From positions 310,001 to 374,000 of the forward strand of contig NZ_JAHOPB010000001.1 of assembly GCF_019039055.1 (NCBI RefSeq): a stretch of DNA of 64,000 nt, given 5' to 3'. The DNA is from Reyranella humidisoli (lineage in GTDB: Bacteria; Pseudomonadota; Alphaproteobacteria; Reyranellales; Reyranellaceae). Position numbers and translations under genes: made by a program. Within the stretch, counting starts at the first letter, position 1, and each line of letters opens with the position of its first letter. Under the pieces are notes generated by a model. That model was not told where the DNA came from, made no database searches, and saw only the letters and a program-made list of their open reading frames with translations. Positions 16,102-25,376 of this stretch are shown here, piece after piece.

Positions 16102-18300
16102 ATGAACCTGCATCAAGAGCGTGCCGCGGCCGTGCGGCGACTGATCGACGAAGCCCGCGCCATCGAGAGCTCGGGCGTGACCGCCGCCAGTCTCGACAAG
16201 ATCGGCGGCCTCCTGTCGTCGCTGGCCAGCCGCGCCGACCTCTTCCCGCAGGACGAATTTCCGCTGGGCGCCGACGGCGGCATCTATCGCCTGAGCGAGG
16301 ATCCAGACAATCGCTTCGCGCTCTATGCCTCGGCCGGGGGCCCCGGCAAGAAAGTGCCGCCGCACAATCACACGACCTGGGCGATCATCGCCGGCGTCCA
16401 CGGCGCCGAGCGCAACGTCGTCTACGAACGCCTCGACAATGGCGCGCAGGAAAACGTCGTGCAGTTGCGCGAGGCGCCGGCGAAAGAAAAAACGCTGAAG
16501 CGCGGCGACGTGATCGCCTTCCTGCCGGACGACTTCCATCACATCGAGACGCCGGTCGGCTCGGGCAACGCGCTGCATCTCCATTTCTATGGCCTCAGCC
16601 TCGAGCATCTGCCCAATCGCCTGACCGTCGACATGAAGACCGGCGCGGCCAAGCGCTTCATGGCGAAGGCGAAAATCCTGACGCCGCTGCTCACGGTGCA
16701 GCAGGTGAAGGAGATGCTGAAGTCCGGCGAGGTCTTCGCATTCTTCGACGTGCGCGAGGAAGGCGAGTTCTCGACCCAGGGCCATCCGCTGTTCGCGACG
16801 CCCCTGCCCCTCTCGCGGCTGGAGCCGCGGGCCCTTGCCCTGCTGCCCGATCCGAACATCCGCATCGTGCTGATGGACAGCGGCGAGGAAGGCCAGATGG
16901 GCCGTGCCAACCGCGCCGCAGCGGCACTCAGCCGCCTGGGCTACACCAACCTCGCGGTCATGGCCGGCGGCCTGAAAGGCTGGCGCGACGCGGGTTATGA
17001 GGTCTTTACCGGCGTCAACGTACCCAGCAAGGCGTTCGGCGAGATCGTCGAGCATGGCAACGACACGCCGCGCATCGATGCCGCCGACGTGCAGAAGATG
17101 ATCGACGCCAAAGCCGACATGGTGATCCTCGATTCGCGGCCGCTGCCGGAATTCACCAACATGTCGATCCCCGGCGGCGTCGACTGCCCCGGCGCCGAGC
17201 TGGTCTATCGCGTGAAGGACTTCGTGACGCGCCCCGAAACGCTGGTCGTCGTCAATTGCGCCGGCCGCACGCGCTCGATCATCGGCGCCCAGTCGCTGAT
17301 CAACGCCGGCCTGCCCAACAAGGTGATGGCCCTGAAGAACGGCACGATGGGCTGGCACCTGGCCGGCCTCAAGGTGGCCCGCGGCGAGACGAAGAGCTTC
17401 GGCCCTCAAGGCGCCGAGGCGGCGAAGTTCGCGCAGGCCGCCGCAGCGAACATCGCGGGCAAGATGGGCATCCGGAAGATCGACAAAGCCGGCCTCGACG
17501 CCCTCGAGAAGAAGGGCGGCCCCCTCTATCGCCTCGACGTGCGCGATCCCGCCGAATACGCGCAGGGCCATCTCGCCGGCTTCCGCCATGCCGCCGGCGG
17601 CCAGCTCGTGCAGGCGACCGACCAGTATGTCGGCGCCCGCAACGCCACCATCGTGCTGCACGACAATGACGGCGTGCGCGCCACCATGACGGCGCACTGG
17701 CTGCTGCAGATGGGCTGGAACGAGACCTACGTCCTCAACCACAAGCCCGCCGCTTCCGAACTCACGACGACGGCCGAGCCGCGCTATCCGGCGGGCTTCA
17801 CCGTGCCGAAGGTCGCGACGGTGACGGCGGGCGAACTTCAAAAGGCGCTGGCGACGACCCTGGTGGTCGACCTCGACACCAGCCTCAAGTATCGCGACGG
17901 GCACGTCCCAGGCGCCTGGTTCGCGGTTCGTGCAAATCTCGCACGCACCCTGCCGGAGATGCTGGCGAAGCAGGCGGGCGCCACGCGCGTGGTGCTGGTG
18001 GCACCGGATGCGGAAATCGGCGCGCTGGCGGCGGCCGAAATCGCCGAGAGTGCGGGCGGACTGCCCACTTTTGTTTTGACAGGCGGAATGAAAGCCTGGC
18101 GCGAGGCTGGCCTCGCGCTCGAAACCGGGCATGTCCGGATGGCCGATCCGCCGACCGACGTCTGGTACCGCCCGTACGACTTCAAGGAAGACGTCGAGGC
18201 GGCCATGCGCCAGTACCTGGACTGGGAGGTCGACCTCGTCCCGCAGGTCGAGCGTGACGGCGACGCCCGGTTCTCGGTCCTGAAGCGCTGGAATCTGTGA
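16102..18300 (+). CDS. cupin (thiol-dioxygenase-like) protein fused to four rhodanese domains
   Basis: Unusual fusion of 732 residues. Residues about 1-190 form a cysteine-dioxygenase-like cupin with PPHNHTTWAIIAGVHG (His88, His90), DDFHHIETP and LHLHFYG in the places of the iron ligands and His-Tyr pair. Four rhodanese modules follow at about 193-310, 322-435, 456-545 and 571-680. Only the second keeps a catalytic Cys (Cys386 in VVNCAGRTRS); the others have LMDSGEEG, LHDNDG and VAPDAE there. I infer a role in persulfide or thiol oxidation with sulfur transfer. A clear GGAGG ribosome binding site precedes the ATG. It is divergent from the transglycosylase gene. Confidence 0.85.
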   Translation: MNLHQERAAAVRRLIDEARAIESSGVTAASLDKIGGLLSSLASRADLFPQDEFPLGADGGIYRLSEDPDNRFALYASAGGPGKKVPPHNHTTWAIIAGVHGAERNVVYERLDNGAQENVVQLREAPAKEKTLKRGDVIAFLPDDFHHIETPVGSGNALHLHFYGLSLEHLPNRLTVDMKTGAAKRFMAKAKILTPLLTVQQVKEMLKSGEVFAFFDVREEGEFSTQGHPLFATPLPLSRLEPRALALLPDPNIRIVLMDSGEEGQMGRANRAAAALSRLGYTNLAVMAGGLKGWRDAGYEVFTGVNVPSKAFGEIVEHGNDTPRIDAADVQKMIDAKADMVILDSRPLPEFTNMSIPGGVDCPGAELVYRVKDFVTRPETLVVVNCAGRTRSIIGAQSLINAGLPNKVMALKNGTMGWHLAGLKVARGETKSFGPQGAEAAKFAQAAAANIAGKMGIRKIDKAGLDALEKKGGPLYRLDVRDPAEYAQGHLAGFRHAAGGQLVQATDQYVGARNATIVLHDNDGVRATMTAHWLLQMGWNETYVLNHKPAASELTTTAEPRYPAGFTVPKVATVTAGELQKALATTLVVDLDTSLKYRDGHVPGAWFAVRANLARTLPEMLAKQAGATRVVLVAPDAEIGALAAAEIAESAGGLPTFVLTGGMKAWREAGLALETGHVRMADPPTDVWYRPYDFKEDVEAAMRQYLDWEVDLVPQVERDGDARFSVLKRWNL

Positions 18301-18341
18301 AACTGCTAGGGTTTCTGGCCTTGTCACATCGTCGCGTGTGC

Positions 18342-18370
18342 TTGACACACTTTGGCCCTGACAATAGGTT
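18342..18370 (+). promoter_or_regulatory. probable promoter of the F0 ATP synthase operon
   Basis: A perfect -35 hexamer TTGACA (18342-18347) is followed after 17 bases by TAGGTT (18365-18370), a weak -10. It lies between the rhodanese fusion stop and the atpI start and is the best sigma-70-like candidate there. Confidence 0.5.
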
Positions 18371-18444
18371 CCGGCGCGTTTTTCATCATGACCGCATCCA
18401 CCGGATGGGGCCGTGGTGGGAAGCCCGGAGCGGAGCATCCGGTT

Positions 18445-18789
18445 ATGGCTGAGGACGATCGGAAATCGACCCCTGACGAGCTGGATCGGCGCCTTAAAGG
18501 TGTCCGGCAGGCCTACCAGGCGGGAACGGGACGGTCGTCCGGACCTGCAACGCGCGGCGCCGGCGGCGAAAAGCTGGGCGTCGGCATGCGGATCGCAGTC
18601 GAACTGGTGGCGGGCGTCGTTGCGGGGGCCTTTCTCGGCCTGATGGCTGATCGGTGGCTGGGTACCAAGCCCTGGCTGCTGATTGTGGGGTTCGTACTGG
18701 GGTGCGGGGCGGCGTTCGTGAACGTCTACCGGGTTGCGCAGGCTGAAGAGCGGCGCAGCAAAGCAGCCCAGGATGAAAAGAAGAGCTGA
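18445..18789 (+). CDS. atpI: ATP synthase accessory protein AtpI
   Basis: Small membrane protein of 114 residues in the position typical of atpI, in front of atpB. It has a hydrophilic N-terminal half and two transmembrane helices (about 45-65 and 72-92, containing AGAFLGLMADRWLG and GCGAAFVNVYRV), then a charged tail. AtpI helps assemble the c-ring. I chose the ATG at 18445 (MAEDDRKSTPDELDRR), with GGAG upstream, over the frame start at 18352, whose extra residues are not conserved in character. It opens the F0 operon. Confidence 0.88.
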   Translation: MAEDDRKSTPDELDRRLKGVRQAYQAGTGRSSGPATRGAGGEKLGVGMRIAVELVAGVVAGAFLGLMADRWLGTKPWLLIVGFVLGCGAAFVNVYRVAQAEERRSKAAQDEKKS

Positions 18790-18806
18790 TTTGGGGATAG
18801 AGTAAC

Positions 18807-19535
18807 GTGGCCAGCCCGCTCGAGCAGTTTGCTATCCAGGACCTAACCGCCCCGCTGTTCAGCATCGGTGGCCACCACATCGCCGTCACCAACTCCGCGA
18901 TCTTCATGATGGGCGCCGTGGTCCTGTCGTCGGGCCTGCTGCTGGCCGGCGCCGGCAAGGGCGCGATGATCCCGGGCCGCCTCCAGGCGATGTCCGAACT
19001 CTTCTACGAGTTCATCGCCAACATGATCCGGGACAATGTCGGCAGCGGCGGCAAGAAGTTCTTCCCGTTCATCTTCTCGCTCTTCATCTTCACGCTGTTC
19101 GGCAACATCCTCGGGATGCTCCCCTACGGCTACACCTTCACGTCCCAGATCGCCGTCACCTTCTTCATGGCGATGGTGGTGTTCCTCGGCGTGACGCTGA
19201 TCGGCCTGTTCAAGCACGGCCTGCACTTCTTCTCCCTGTTCTTCCCGCATGGCGCGCCGCTGTTCACCGCGCCGATCCTGATCCCGATCGAGTTGGTCTC
19301 CTACCTCAGCCGCCCGATCAGCCTGTCGGTCCGACTGTTCGCCAACATGACGGTCGGCCACGTGCTGCTGAAGGTGCTGGCGGGTTTCGTCGTGGCTCTT
19401 GGCATCTTCGGCGTCGTACCCCTCGTGGTGCTGGTGGCAATCACCGCGCTCGAGCTGCTGGTCGCGCTGCTGCAGGCCTACATCTTCACGATCCTCTGCT
19501 GCATTTACCTGAACGACGCGCTGCATCTGCACTAG
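18807..19535 (+). CDS. atpB: F0F1 ATP synthase subunit a
   Basis: Subunit a of the F0 proton channel, 242 residues, with about six transmembrane helices. The essential Arg is in the family signature PISLSVRLFANMTVGH near residue 176, and the last helix contains LLQAYIFTILCCIYLNDA. It supplies the proton half-channels facing the c-ring. The start codon is GTG at 18807, 17 bases after the atpI stop. Length and motifs are normal. Confidence 0.97.
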   Translation: MASPLEQFAIQDLTAPLFSIGGHHIAVTNSAIFMMGAVVLSSGLLLAGAGKGAMIPGRLQAMSELFYEFIANMIRDNVGSGGKKFFPFIFSLFIFTLFGNILGMLPYGYTFTSQIAVTFFMAMVVFLGVTLIGLFKHGLHFFSLFFPHGAPLFTAPILIPIELVSYLSRPISLSVRLFANMTVGHVLLKVLAGFVVALGIFGVVPLVVLVAITALELLVALLQAYIFTILCCIYLNDALHLH

Positions 19536-19595
19536 TCGCCGCGCCCGTACCCATCGATCCACCACGTCAAAGCCAAGAGAAAACAGGAGATAGAA

Positions 19596-19820
19596 ATGGA
19601 CGCTTCAGCCGCCAAGTTCATCGGTGCAGGCCTCGCCGCCATCGGCATGATCGGCGCCGGCATCGGCGTGGGCAACGTCTGGGCGAGCTACATCACGGCC
19701 CTGTCGCGCAACCCGGCCTCGAAGGCCGAAATCGGCGCCAACATCTGGATCGGCTTCGCCGTCACCGAGGCCATCGCGCTGTTCGCGCTGATCGTCGCGC
19801 TGATCGCCCTCTTCGCCTGA
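19596..19820 (+). CDS. atpE: F0F1 ATP synthase subunit c
   Basis: Proteolipid subunit c, 74 residues, two transmembrane helices joined by the polar loop ALSRNPASK. The proton-binding carboxylate is Glu58 in FAVTEAIALF, and the first helix has the glycine-rich GMIGAGIGVGN packing motif. Glu at this place with no extra Na-binding residues evident points to proton use. It forms the rotating ring. A strong AGGAG ribosome binding site lies upstream, which fits the need for many copies. Confidence 0.97.
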   Translation: MDASAAKFIGAGLAAIGMIGAGIGVGNVWASYITALSRNPASKAEIGANIWIGFAVTEAIALFALIVALIALFA

Positions 19821-19828
19821 GTTCGATC

Positions 19829-20398
19829 GTGCCCGTTCAGGCACTCCGGACTTCGGTCGCCGCGGCAGCCCTGATCGGGCTGCCGTTTGCCGCGCAGGCG
19901 GCCGGCATGCCGCAGTTCGACCTCACGAAGTTCCCCACCCAGATCTTCTGGTTGGTGGTGTGCTTTGCCGTTCTGTACTTCCTCATGGCCAAGGCCGTCC
20001 TGCCGAAGATTGGCAAGACGATCGAGAGCCGCGAGCACAAGATCCAGGCAGATCTCGATGCGGCCCAGAAGGCCAACGATGCGGCGCGGGCATCGGGCGT
20101 CGAGCAGGACAAGGCGCTCGCCGAAGCGCGCGGCCAGGCTTCCGGCCTGATCCGCGAGGCCTCGGAGGCCGCTGCGGCCGCGACCTCGGCCAAGCTGCAC
20201 GAAGTCAGCGACCGGCTGGGTGCCGACATCGTCGCCGCTGAAAAGCGGATCGGCGAGCAGCGCACGCAGGCGCTCGCGGGTCTCAGCAGCATGTCGACAG
20301 ACATCGCCACGGCCGTGATGGGCAAGCTGGTGGGATCTGCCGATCCCGCACAGGTCGCCCGTGCCGTCGATGAAGCAGCAAAGGCAGGCAAGCCATGA
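19829..20398 (+). CDS. atpG: F0F1 ATP synthase subunit b' (second b-type subunit)
   Basis: Peripheral stalk subunit b' of 189 residues. The N-terminal membrane segment (about 30-55) includes DLTKFPTQIFWLVVCFAVLY, a b' hallmark, and is followed by a long charged coiled coil. Two different b-type subunits (this and the next gene) are usual in alphaproteobacteria, cyanobacteria and plastids. The start is a GTG at 19829, eight bases after the atpE stop. Its stop overlaps the atpF start (ATGA), coupling translation so that b and b' are made in equal amounts. Confidence 0.95.
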   Translation: MPVQALRTSVAAAALIGLPFAAQAAGMPQFDLTKFPTQIFWLVVCFAVLYFLMAKAVLPKIGKTIESREHKIQADLDAAQKANDAARASGVEQDKALAEARGQASGLIREASEAAAAATSAKLHEVSDRLGADIVAAEKRIGEQRTQALAGLSSMSTDIATAVMGKLVGSADPAQVARAVDEAAKAGKP

Positions 20399-20925
20399 TC
20401 GGTACCGCATGGGCTGCCGACGCCCATGGTGGCGGCGGCGGATTGTTCTCCGACCCCACCTTCTGGGTGGCCGTCTCCTTCGTGATTTTCCTGGCGATTG
20501 CCGGCAAACAGATCGTCAAGGGACTGACGAAGCTCCTCGACGACCGCACCGCGCTGATCGCGCGCACGCTCGGCGAAGCCGAGAAGCTGCGCAACGAGGC
20601 GCAGAAGGCGCGTGACGATGCCCAGAAGAGCCTGACCGACTCGGCCAAGCTCGCGCAGGAGATCGTTGCCCAGGCCAGGCAGGAGGCCATGCGCCTTACC
20701 CAGCATGCGGCCGAAGAGCGTGAAACGATGATCGGCCGTCGTGAGCAGCAGGCCAAGGACCGAATCGCCCAGGCCGAGGCCCAGGCCTCGCGGGAAGTGC
20801 GCAACATGGCCGTCGACGTGGCGCTCGCCGCCACCCGCACGCTCCTCAAGGAGCAGGTCGGCGGCGGCCGCACACAGGCGATGATCGACGAGGCCATCGC
20901 CGAACTGCCGCGCCGTCTGCACTGA
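20395..20925 (+). CDS. atpF: F0F1 ATP synthase subunit b
   Basis: Peripheral stalk subunit b, 176 residues. It has a short His/Gly-rich N-terminus, one membrane anchor (DPTFWVAVSFVIFLAIAG, about 20-38), then an uninterrupted amphipathic helix rich in Ala, Glu, Gln and Arg that pairs with b' to hold F1. It is the last gene of the operon and is followed by a strong terminator. The F1 genes (atpHAGDC) are not in this window, as expected for alphaproteobacteria, where F0 and F1 are separate operons. Confidence 0.95.
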   Translation: MIGTAWAADAHGGGGGLFSDPTFWVAVSFVIFLAIAGKQIVKGLTKLLDDRTALIARTLGEAEKLRNEAQKARDDAQKSLTDSAKLAQEIVAQARQEAMRLTQHAAEERETMIGRREQQAKDRIAQAEAQASREVRNMAVDVALAATRTLLKEQVGGGRTQAMIDEAIAELPRRLH

Positions 20926-20976
20926 TCTTTCAGAAAATAGGGATCGCCCGCAAAATAAGAGAGCGGGCAACCTGGT

Positions 20977-21005
20977 GCCCCCGCCGCAAGGCGGGGGCTT
21001 TTTCT
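20977..21005 (+). terminator. intrinsic terminator of the F0 ATP synthase operon
   Basis: A perfect nine-base GC stem GCCCCCGCC (20977-20985) and GGCGGGGGC (20990-20998) with the tetraloop GCAA, followed by TTTTTCTTT. This is a textbook Rho-independent terminator 50 bases after the atpF stop. Confidence 0.93.
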
Positions 21006-21065
21006 TTGGGTCGTTCTCGTGCAGCCAACCTTGGGAAGCTCGACGAGCTTCTGTCTTTGCAGACC

Positions 21066-21764
21066 CTAGGCGTAGGCCAGCCAGCCGCGCCATGTGAAGG
21101 CCGCATAGAAGAGGCTGACCTGCGAGAAGCCGGCCTCGCGAAGGATCGCCTCGTCCTGCTGGGGCGAGAACAGGTTCAGATGCGTGTCGACGGCCGTGCG
21201 CGCCTTGCGCGCCAAGTCGGGGTCCGCGCCTGAGGCTACCGCGAACGCTGCGTAGCGTGACAGCCATGCCGGCCGCTCGTCCTTGTCCTGCGGGAAGCTG
21301 GAATGAGCGGCCACGAAGGGCGCGCCCGGCTTCAGCCGGCGGCGGATTTGCCTGACCGTCCGCAGGCGCTCGTCCGCCGGCAGAAAATGCAAAGTCAGCA
21401 GGCAGGTCGCCGCGTCGAACGGACCTTCCGGGGCATCTTCGATGTAGCCCTTATGCAGGCGCACGCGCGGAAGGAATTCGCCGACGGTATGCTCCGCCAG
21501 TTTCAGCATCTCCGCCGACGGATCGACCCCATCGAACGACCAGCCCGGCTGTGCGCGGGCAAACGCCTGCAGTTCCAGTCCGCCGCCAGCGCCAAGTACG
21601 AGCACCCTTGCATCCGAGGGCGCACGCTCGGCCAGGAGGATCGCCGCCATGCGCTGGAGATCGGTGAAGCCCGGCACGAAGCGCGGCGGCCCCTCGGCAT
21701 AGCGGGCGACGGCCTGTGGATCGGAAAACGGTGCGAGCAGCGCACTCTGTGCACTCTCAACCAT
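21066..21764 (-). CDS. class I SAM-dependent methyltransferase
   Basis: Protein of 232 residues with a Rossmann-type methyltransferase fold. Motif I is [16 protein letters not shown], the acidic residue ending the second strand is in [16 protein letters not shown], and motif IV/post-I region reads [16 protein letters not shown]. The C-terminal part matches the small-molecule methyltransferases that modify metabolites. The start at 21764 (MVESAQ) overlaps the end of the upstream Rrf2 regulator gene by eight bases, so both are probably made from one transcript and the regulator may control this gene. The substrate is unknown. Confidence 0.85.
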   Translation of the reverse strand: MVESAQSALLAPFSDPQAVARYAEGPPRFVPGFTDLQRMAAILLAERAPSDARVLVLGAGGGLELQAFARAQPGWSFDGVDPSAEMLKLAEHTVGEFLPRVRLHKGYIEDAPEGPFDAATCLLTLHFLPADERLRTVRQIRRRLKPGAPFVAAHSSFPQDKDERPAWLSRYAAFAVASGADPDLARKARTAVDTHLNLFSPQQDEAILREAGFSQVSLFYAAFTWRGWLAYA

Positions 21765-22218
21765 GGACCACCTCAAGGTGCTGCCGGCCACCGCGTGTCG
21801 CGAGCCGTGCATGGAAGTCGGCGCTCAGCGTGGCCAGCGTCACCTCGCCGAGGCGTTCGAGCAGCAGGGCTTCGGCGGCCTCGAAGGCCTCGCCCAGCGC
21901 CGCATTCACCGCCTGCTCGACCAGGCAGCCCGGCGCCTCGGTCCTGTTGCCCATGGCCAGAAGGCCGGGCGAGCCAAGCGCCGCATAGACGTCGCGCAGC
22001 GTTACCTTCGACAGGTCGCAGGCCAGCGACCATCCCCCTCCGTGGCCCTTCTCCGAGCGGACGTAACCCCGCTCCCTGAGTCCAGCCATGATCCGCCGGA
22101 TCACCACGGGGTTGGTGTCCATCGCCTTGGCGAGCATTTCGGAGGTGAGCGGCATATCCCGCTCGGCCATGTGCAAAAGGACGTGCAGGATGCCCGACAA
22201 TCGGCTATCACGTTTCAT
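21757..22218 (-). CDS. Rrf2 family transcriptional regulator
   Basis: DNA-binding regulator of 153 residues. The winged-helix N-terminus ([19 protein letters not shown], then [24 protein letters not shown] and GHGGGWSLA) is the Rrf2 signature. The three clustered Cys that bind an Fe-S cluster in NsrR or IscR are not present (a single Cys in EAPGCLVE, another in the wing), so it probably senses something else. The start at 22218 fits the family N-terminus; an in-frame ATG at 22230 and a TTG at 22254 are alternatives. A palindromic site overlaps the start, suggesting autoregulation. It is coupled to the downstream methyltransferase gene. Confidence 0.88.
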   Translation of the reverse strand: MKRDSRLSGILHVLLHMAERDMPLTSEMLAKAMDTNPVVIRRIMAGLRERGYVRSEKGHGGGWSLACDLSKVTLRDVYAALGSPGLLAMGNRTEAPGCLVEQAVNAALGEAFEAAEALLLERLGEVTLATLSADFHARLATRGGRQHLEVVHG

Positions 22219-22238
22219 GTAACTATACATGTTACGTG
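22216..22238 (-). promoter_or_regulatory. palindromic operator candidate at the rrf2-type gene start
   Basis: Inverted repeat CATGTAAC (22216-22223) and GTTACGTG (22231-22238) with one mismatch and a seven-base spacer. It overlaps the ATG of the Rrf2 gene and a TATAGT sequence on the minus strand. The position suits autorepression by the Rrf2 protein. Confidence 0.5.
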
Positions 22239-22253
22239 ATGGCTCTGTCGTCA

Positions 22254-22275
22254 AGGGGCGGCAAGCGCCGCCCCT
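22254..22275 (-). other. GC-rich hairpin between gcvPB and the Rrf2 gene
   Basis: Perfect nine-base stem AGGGGCGGC (22254-22262) and GCCGCCCCT (22267-22275) with a four-base loop, 14 bases beyond the gcvPB stop. It may terminate or protect the 3' end of the gcv transcript, but on the minus strand it is followed by only two T residues, so it is not a canonical intrinsic terminator. Confidence 0.5.
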
Positions 22276-22288
22276 GTCGTTTGTCGAT

Positions 22289-23887
22289 CTACTCCGCCGC
22301 CTGCTTCAGCGGATCGGTGCCCGGCGGATTGTTCGACGGCTTCCAGCGCAGGATCGGCTTGCGGGCGGCCAGTGTCTCGTCGAGGCGGCGACGCGGCGCG
22401 TAGAGCGGTGCGGCCTTGAAGTCATCGGCCGCGGTGCCGGTCTTGGCTTTCGCGGTGAGCGAACGCAGCGCGCCGATGAACTGGTCGAGGTCTTCCTTGG
22501 CCACGGTCTCGGTCGGCTCGATCAGCATCGCGCCATGCACCACCAGCGGGAAGTACATGGTCATCGGGTGATAGCCCTCGTCGATCATCGCCTTGGCGAA
22601 GTCGAGCGTGCTGACGCCGGTGTCCTTGAGGAAGCTGTCGTCGAACAGCGCTTCGTGCATGCACGGCCCCTCGAAGGCCGGGCTCATCACGTCCTTGAGT
22701 GCGGCCATCACATAGTTGGCGTTCAGCACCGCATCCTCGGCGACCTGTTTCAGACCGTCGGCGCCGTGGCTCATGATGTAGGCCAGAGCGCGACTGAACA
22801 TGCCCATCTGGCCGTGGAAGGCCTTGAGGCGACCGAGCGGCGCGCCGTCGACCGTGGCGCCGTCCTCGGCGATACGCCAGGTGTCGCCGTCCTTCACGAT
22901 CCACGGATAGGGCGCGTACGGAGCGAGCGCAGCCGACAGCACCACGGGCCCCGCACCCGGTCCGCCGCCGCCATGCGGCGTCGAGAAGGTCTTGTGCAGG
23001 TTGATGTGCATGCAGTCGATGCCGAGGTCGCCCGGCCGCACGCGGCCGACGATCGCGTTGAAGTTGGCGCCGTCGCAGTAGAAGTAGGCGCCCGCCTCGT
23101 GCACGGCCTTGGAGATCTCGACGATCTCGCTCTCGAACAGGCCGCAGGTGTTGGGATTGGTCAGCATGATCGCCGCCACGTCGGGACCCAGCGCCGCCTT
23201 GAGCGCGGCCAGGTCGACGCGACCGCGGTCGTTGGCCGGGATCGGCTTCACGACGAAGCCCAGCGCCGCCGCCGTCGCGGGATTGGTGCCGTGCGCCGAT
23301 TCGGGCGCCAGCACGGTCTTGCGCGTCGCACGCTCGCCCTTGGCCTCGAGGGCCGCAGCGATCGCCATCATCCCGCACATCTCGCCATGCGCGCCGGCGG
23401 CCGGCGACATCGCCACGGCCGGCATGCCGGTCAGGGTCTTGAGCCAGTGCGCCAGCCCGTCGATCAGCTCCAGCGCCCCCTGCACGGTCGAGACCGGCTG
23501 CAGCGGATGGAGATCGCCGATGCCCGGCAGGCGCGCGACCTTCTCGTTGATGCGGGGATTGTGCTTCATCGTGCACGAGCCCAGCGGGTAGACGCCCATG
23601 TCGATCGCGTAGTTCTTCTGGCTGAGCCGCGTGAAGTGCTGCACCACCTGCGGCTCGGAAAGACCGGGCAGACCGATCGTGCCCTTTCGGCGCACGCCGT
23701 TCAGGCGCTCCTTCACCTTCGGCGGTTCCGGCAGGTCGACGCCGCAGCGTCCGGCCTGGCCCATCTCGAAGATCAGCGGCTCCTCGATCTGGAGCGCACG
23801 ATTGCCGGTATAGGTGCCGTGGTTGTTGGCGGAGCCGGTGGCGACGCCACCAGCGCGGCCCTGGCTACGATCGAGCGACTGTACCAT
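22289..23887 (-). CDS. gcvPB: glycine dehydrogenase (decarboxylating) subunit 2
   Basis: Second subunit of the split P-protein, 532 residues. It binds pyridoxal phosphate through the Lys in the motif [16 protein letters not shown] and, with GcvPA, decarboxylates glycine and passes the aminomethyl group to lipoylated GcvH. Conserved stretches such as [13 protein letters not shown] and PAAGAHGEM are complete. The start ATG at 23887 overlaps the gcvPA stop by one base (TGATG), indicating coupled translation. It is last in the gcvT-gcvH-gcvPA-gcvPB operon. The much longer open frame upstream is only antisense to other frames of gcvPA. Confidence 0.97.
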   Translation of the reverse strand: MVQSLDRSQGRAGGVATGSANNHGTYTGNRALQIEEPLIFEMGQAGRCGVDLPEPPKVKERLNGVRRKGTIGLPGLSEPQVVQHFTRLSQKNYAIDMGVYPLGSCTMKHNPRINEKVARLPGIGDLHPLQPVSTVQGALELIDGLAHWLKTLTGMPAVAMSPAAGAHGEMCGMMAIAAALEAKGERATRKTVLAPESAHGTNPATAAALGFVVKPIPANDRGRVDLAALKAALGPDVAAIMLTNPNTCGLFESEIVEISKAVHEAGAYFYCDGANFNAIVGRVRPGDLGIDCMHINLHKTFSTPHGGGGPGAGPVVLSAALAPYAPYPWIVKDGDTWRIAEDGATVDGAPLGRLKAFHGQMGMFSRALAYIMSHGADGLKQVAEDAVLNANYVMAALKDVMSPAFEGPCMHEALFDDSFLKDTGVSTLDFAKAMIDEGYHPMTMYFPLVVHGAMLIEPTETVAKEDLDQFIGALRSLTAKAKTGTAADDFKAAPLYAPRRRLDETLAARKPILRWKPSNNPPGTDPLKQAAE

Positions 23888-25233
23888 CACAGCACCTCCT
23901 TCAGCGCGGCGACAAGCGGATCCATACCCGCATCGGTCGCCGTCTCGGTCGCCGCCAGCAGCAGCAGGTTCGCAACCGAGGGATCGTTCGGGATCAGGCG
24001 CGACACCGGCAGGCCGCCCAGGATGCGCTTGGCCGCCAGCGCCTCGACGACTTCGGCGGCGGGCTTGGGCAGCTTCACCGTGAACTCGTTGAAGAAGCTG
24101 TCGTTCACCACCGTGACGCCGGGGATCGCGGCGATCTTGTCGGCGAGCTGCGAGGCCTTGGCGTGGTTGATCTCGGCCAGGCGTGTGAAGCCCGCCTCGC
24201 CCAGCAAAGTCAGATGCACCGTGAAGGCCAGCGCGCACAGGCCGGCATTGGTGCAGATGTTGGACGTCGCCTTCTCGCGACGGATGTGCTGCTCGCGCGT
24301 GGACAGCGTGAGCACGAAGCCGCGCTTGCCGTCGGCATCGACGGTCTCGCCGACGAGACGGCCCGGCATCTGGCGCATGTACTTGTCGCGGGTCGCGAAC
24401 AGGCCGACATACGGACCGCCGAAGCCGAGCCCGTTGCCGATCGACTGGCCCTCGCAGACCACGATGTCGGCGCCCATCTCGCCCGGCGGCATCAGCAGCC
24501 CCAGCGAAACGACTTCCGTCACCACGACGATCAGCAGCGCACCGGCGGCGTGGCAGGCTTCCGCGAGCTTGGTGAAGTCGCGGACATGACCGAAGAAGCT
24601 CGGGTTCTGCACGACCACGCAGGACGTGTCGCGATCGACCGCTGCGATCAGCTCCTCGAGGCCCTCGGCATCGGTCTTCGACAGGGTGGCCGTGAAGCCT
24701 TCCCACTTGGCCGTGGTCTCGATGATGCTGCGATACTGCGGATGCAGGCCGCCCGAGATCAGCGCCTTGTGGCGGCGGGTGATGCGGTTGGCCATCAGGA
24801 CGGCCTCGGCGGTGCCGGTCGAGCCGTCGTACATCGAGGCGTTGGCGACCTCCATGCCGGTGAGTAGCGTCACCTGGGTCTGGAACTCGAACAGGTACTG
24901 CAGCGTGCCCTGCGTGATCTCCGGCTGATACGGCGTGTACGAGGTCAGAAACTCGCCGCGCTGGATCATGTAGTCGACGGTCGCCGGCACATGATGGCGG
25001 TAAGCGCCGGCGCCGATGAAGAACGGCGTGCTCGCGGGCGACAGGTTCCTGGCCGCAAAGCCCTGGAAGGCACGCTCGACTTCGAGCTCGCCCTGGTGAT
25101 CGGGCAGGCCGCCGACCTTGGCCGCCAGCCGCGCCGACGCCGGCACGTCCCGGAACAGCTCGTCGACCGACTTGGCGCCGATCACGCTCAGCATCTCGCG
25201 GCGATCGGCCTCGGTGAGGGGGAGATAACGCAT
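23887..25233 (-). CDS. gcvPA: glycine dehydrogenase (decarboxylating) subunit 1
   Basis: First subunit of the split glycine decarboxylase, 448 residues, standard length. It begins [19 protein letters not shown] and contains [36 protein letters not shown] and [11 protein letters not shown], all typical of GcvPA. It is the partner of GcvPB and is catalytically silent for PLP binding in this half. The gene is separated from gcvH by a 143-base gap that holds a palindromic repeat element, which is unusual within this operon. Confidence 0.97.
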   Translation of the reverse strand: MRYLPLTEADRREMLSVIGAKSVDELFRDVPASARLAAKVGGLPDHQGELEVERAFQGFAARNLSPASTPFFIGAGAYRHHVPATVDYMIQRGEFLTSYTPYQPEITQGTLQYLFEFQTQVTLLTGMEVANASMYDGSTGTAEAVLMANRITRRHKALISGGLHPQYRSIIETTAKWEGFTATLSKTDAEGLEELIAAVDRDTSCVVVQNPSFFGHVRDFTKLAEACHAAGALLIVVVTEVVSLGLLMPPGEMGADIVVCEGQSIGNGLGFGGPYVGLFATRDKYMRQMPGRLVGETVDADGKRGFVLTLSTREQHIRREKATSNICTNAGLCALAFTVHLTLLGEAGFTRLAEINHAKASQLADKIAAIPGVTVVNDSFFNEFTVKLPKPAAEVVEALAAKRILGGLPVSRLIPNDPSVANLLLLAATETATDAGMDPLVAALKEVL

Positions 25234-25257
25234 CAGGCTTTTGCTCCTTGAATAATG

Positions 25258-25368
25258 CCCTCATCCTGGGGAGCATCGCGCAGCGATGCGTCTTGAAGGA
25301 TGGGAACGAGCACCTTGTCCCTTGCCCATCCTTCGAGACGTACCCTGCAGGCACGCCTCGGGATGAGG
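25258..25368. repeat. dispersed palindromic intergenic repeat, copy A
   Basis: About 111 bases bounded by CCTCATCC at one end and GGATGAGG at the other, with internal complementary segments GAAGGATGGG and CCCATCCTTC. A clearly related copy lies at 35476-35581. It can fold into a long hairpin, has no open reading frame, and sits between gcvH and gcvPA inside the operon. It resembles the palindromic repeat families common in alphaproteobacterial intergenic DNA. Confidence 0.8.
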
Positions 25369-25376
25369 TTCGATTT

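Noticed and set aside
15814-18438. Minus-strand open frame of 874 codons
   Set aside because: It is antisense to the rhodanese fusion, whose motifs are convincing on the plus strand.
22254-22275. Hairpin after gcvPB as a standard terminator
   Set aside because: The stem is strong but there is no T-tract on the minus strand, so it is listed as a hairpin and not as a terminator.
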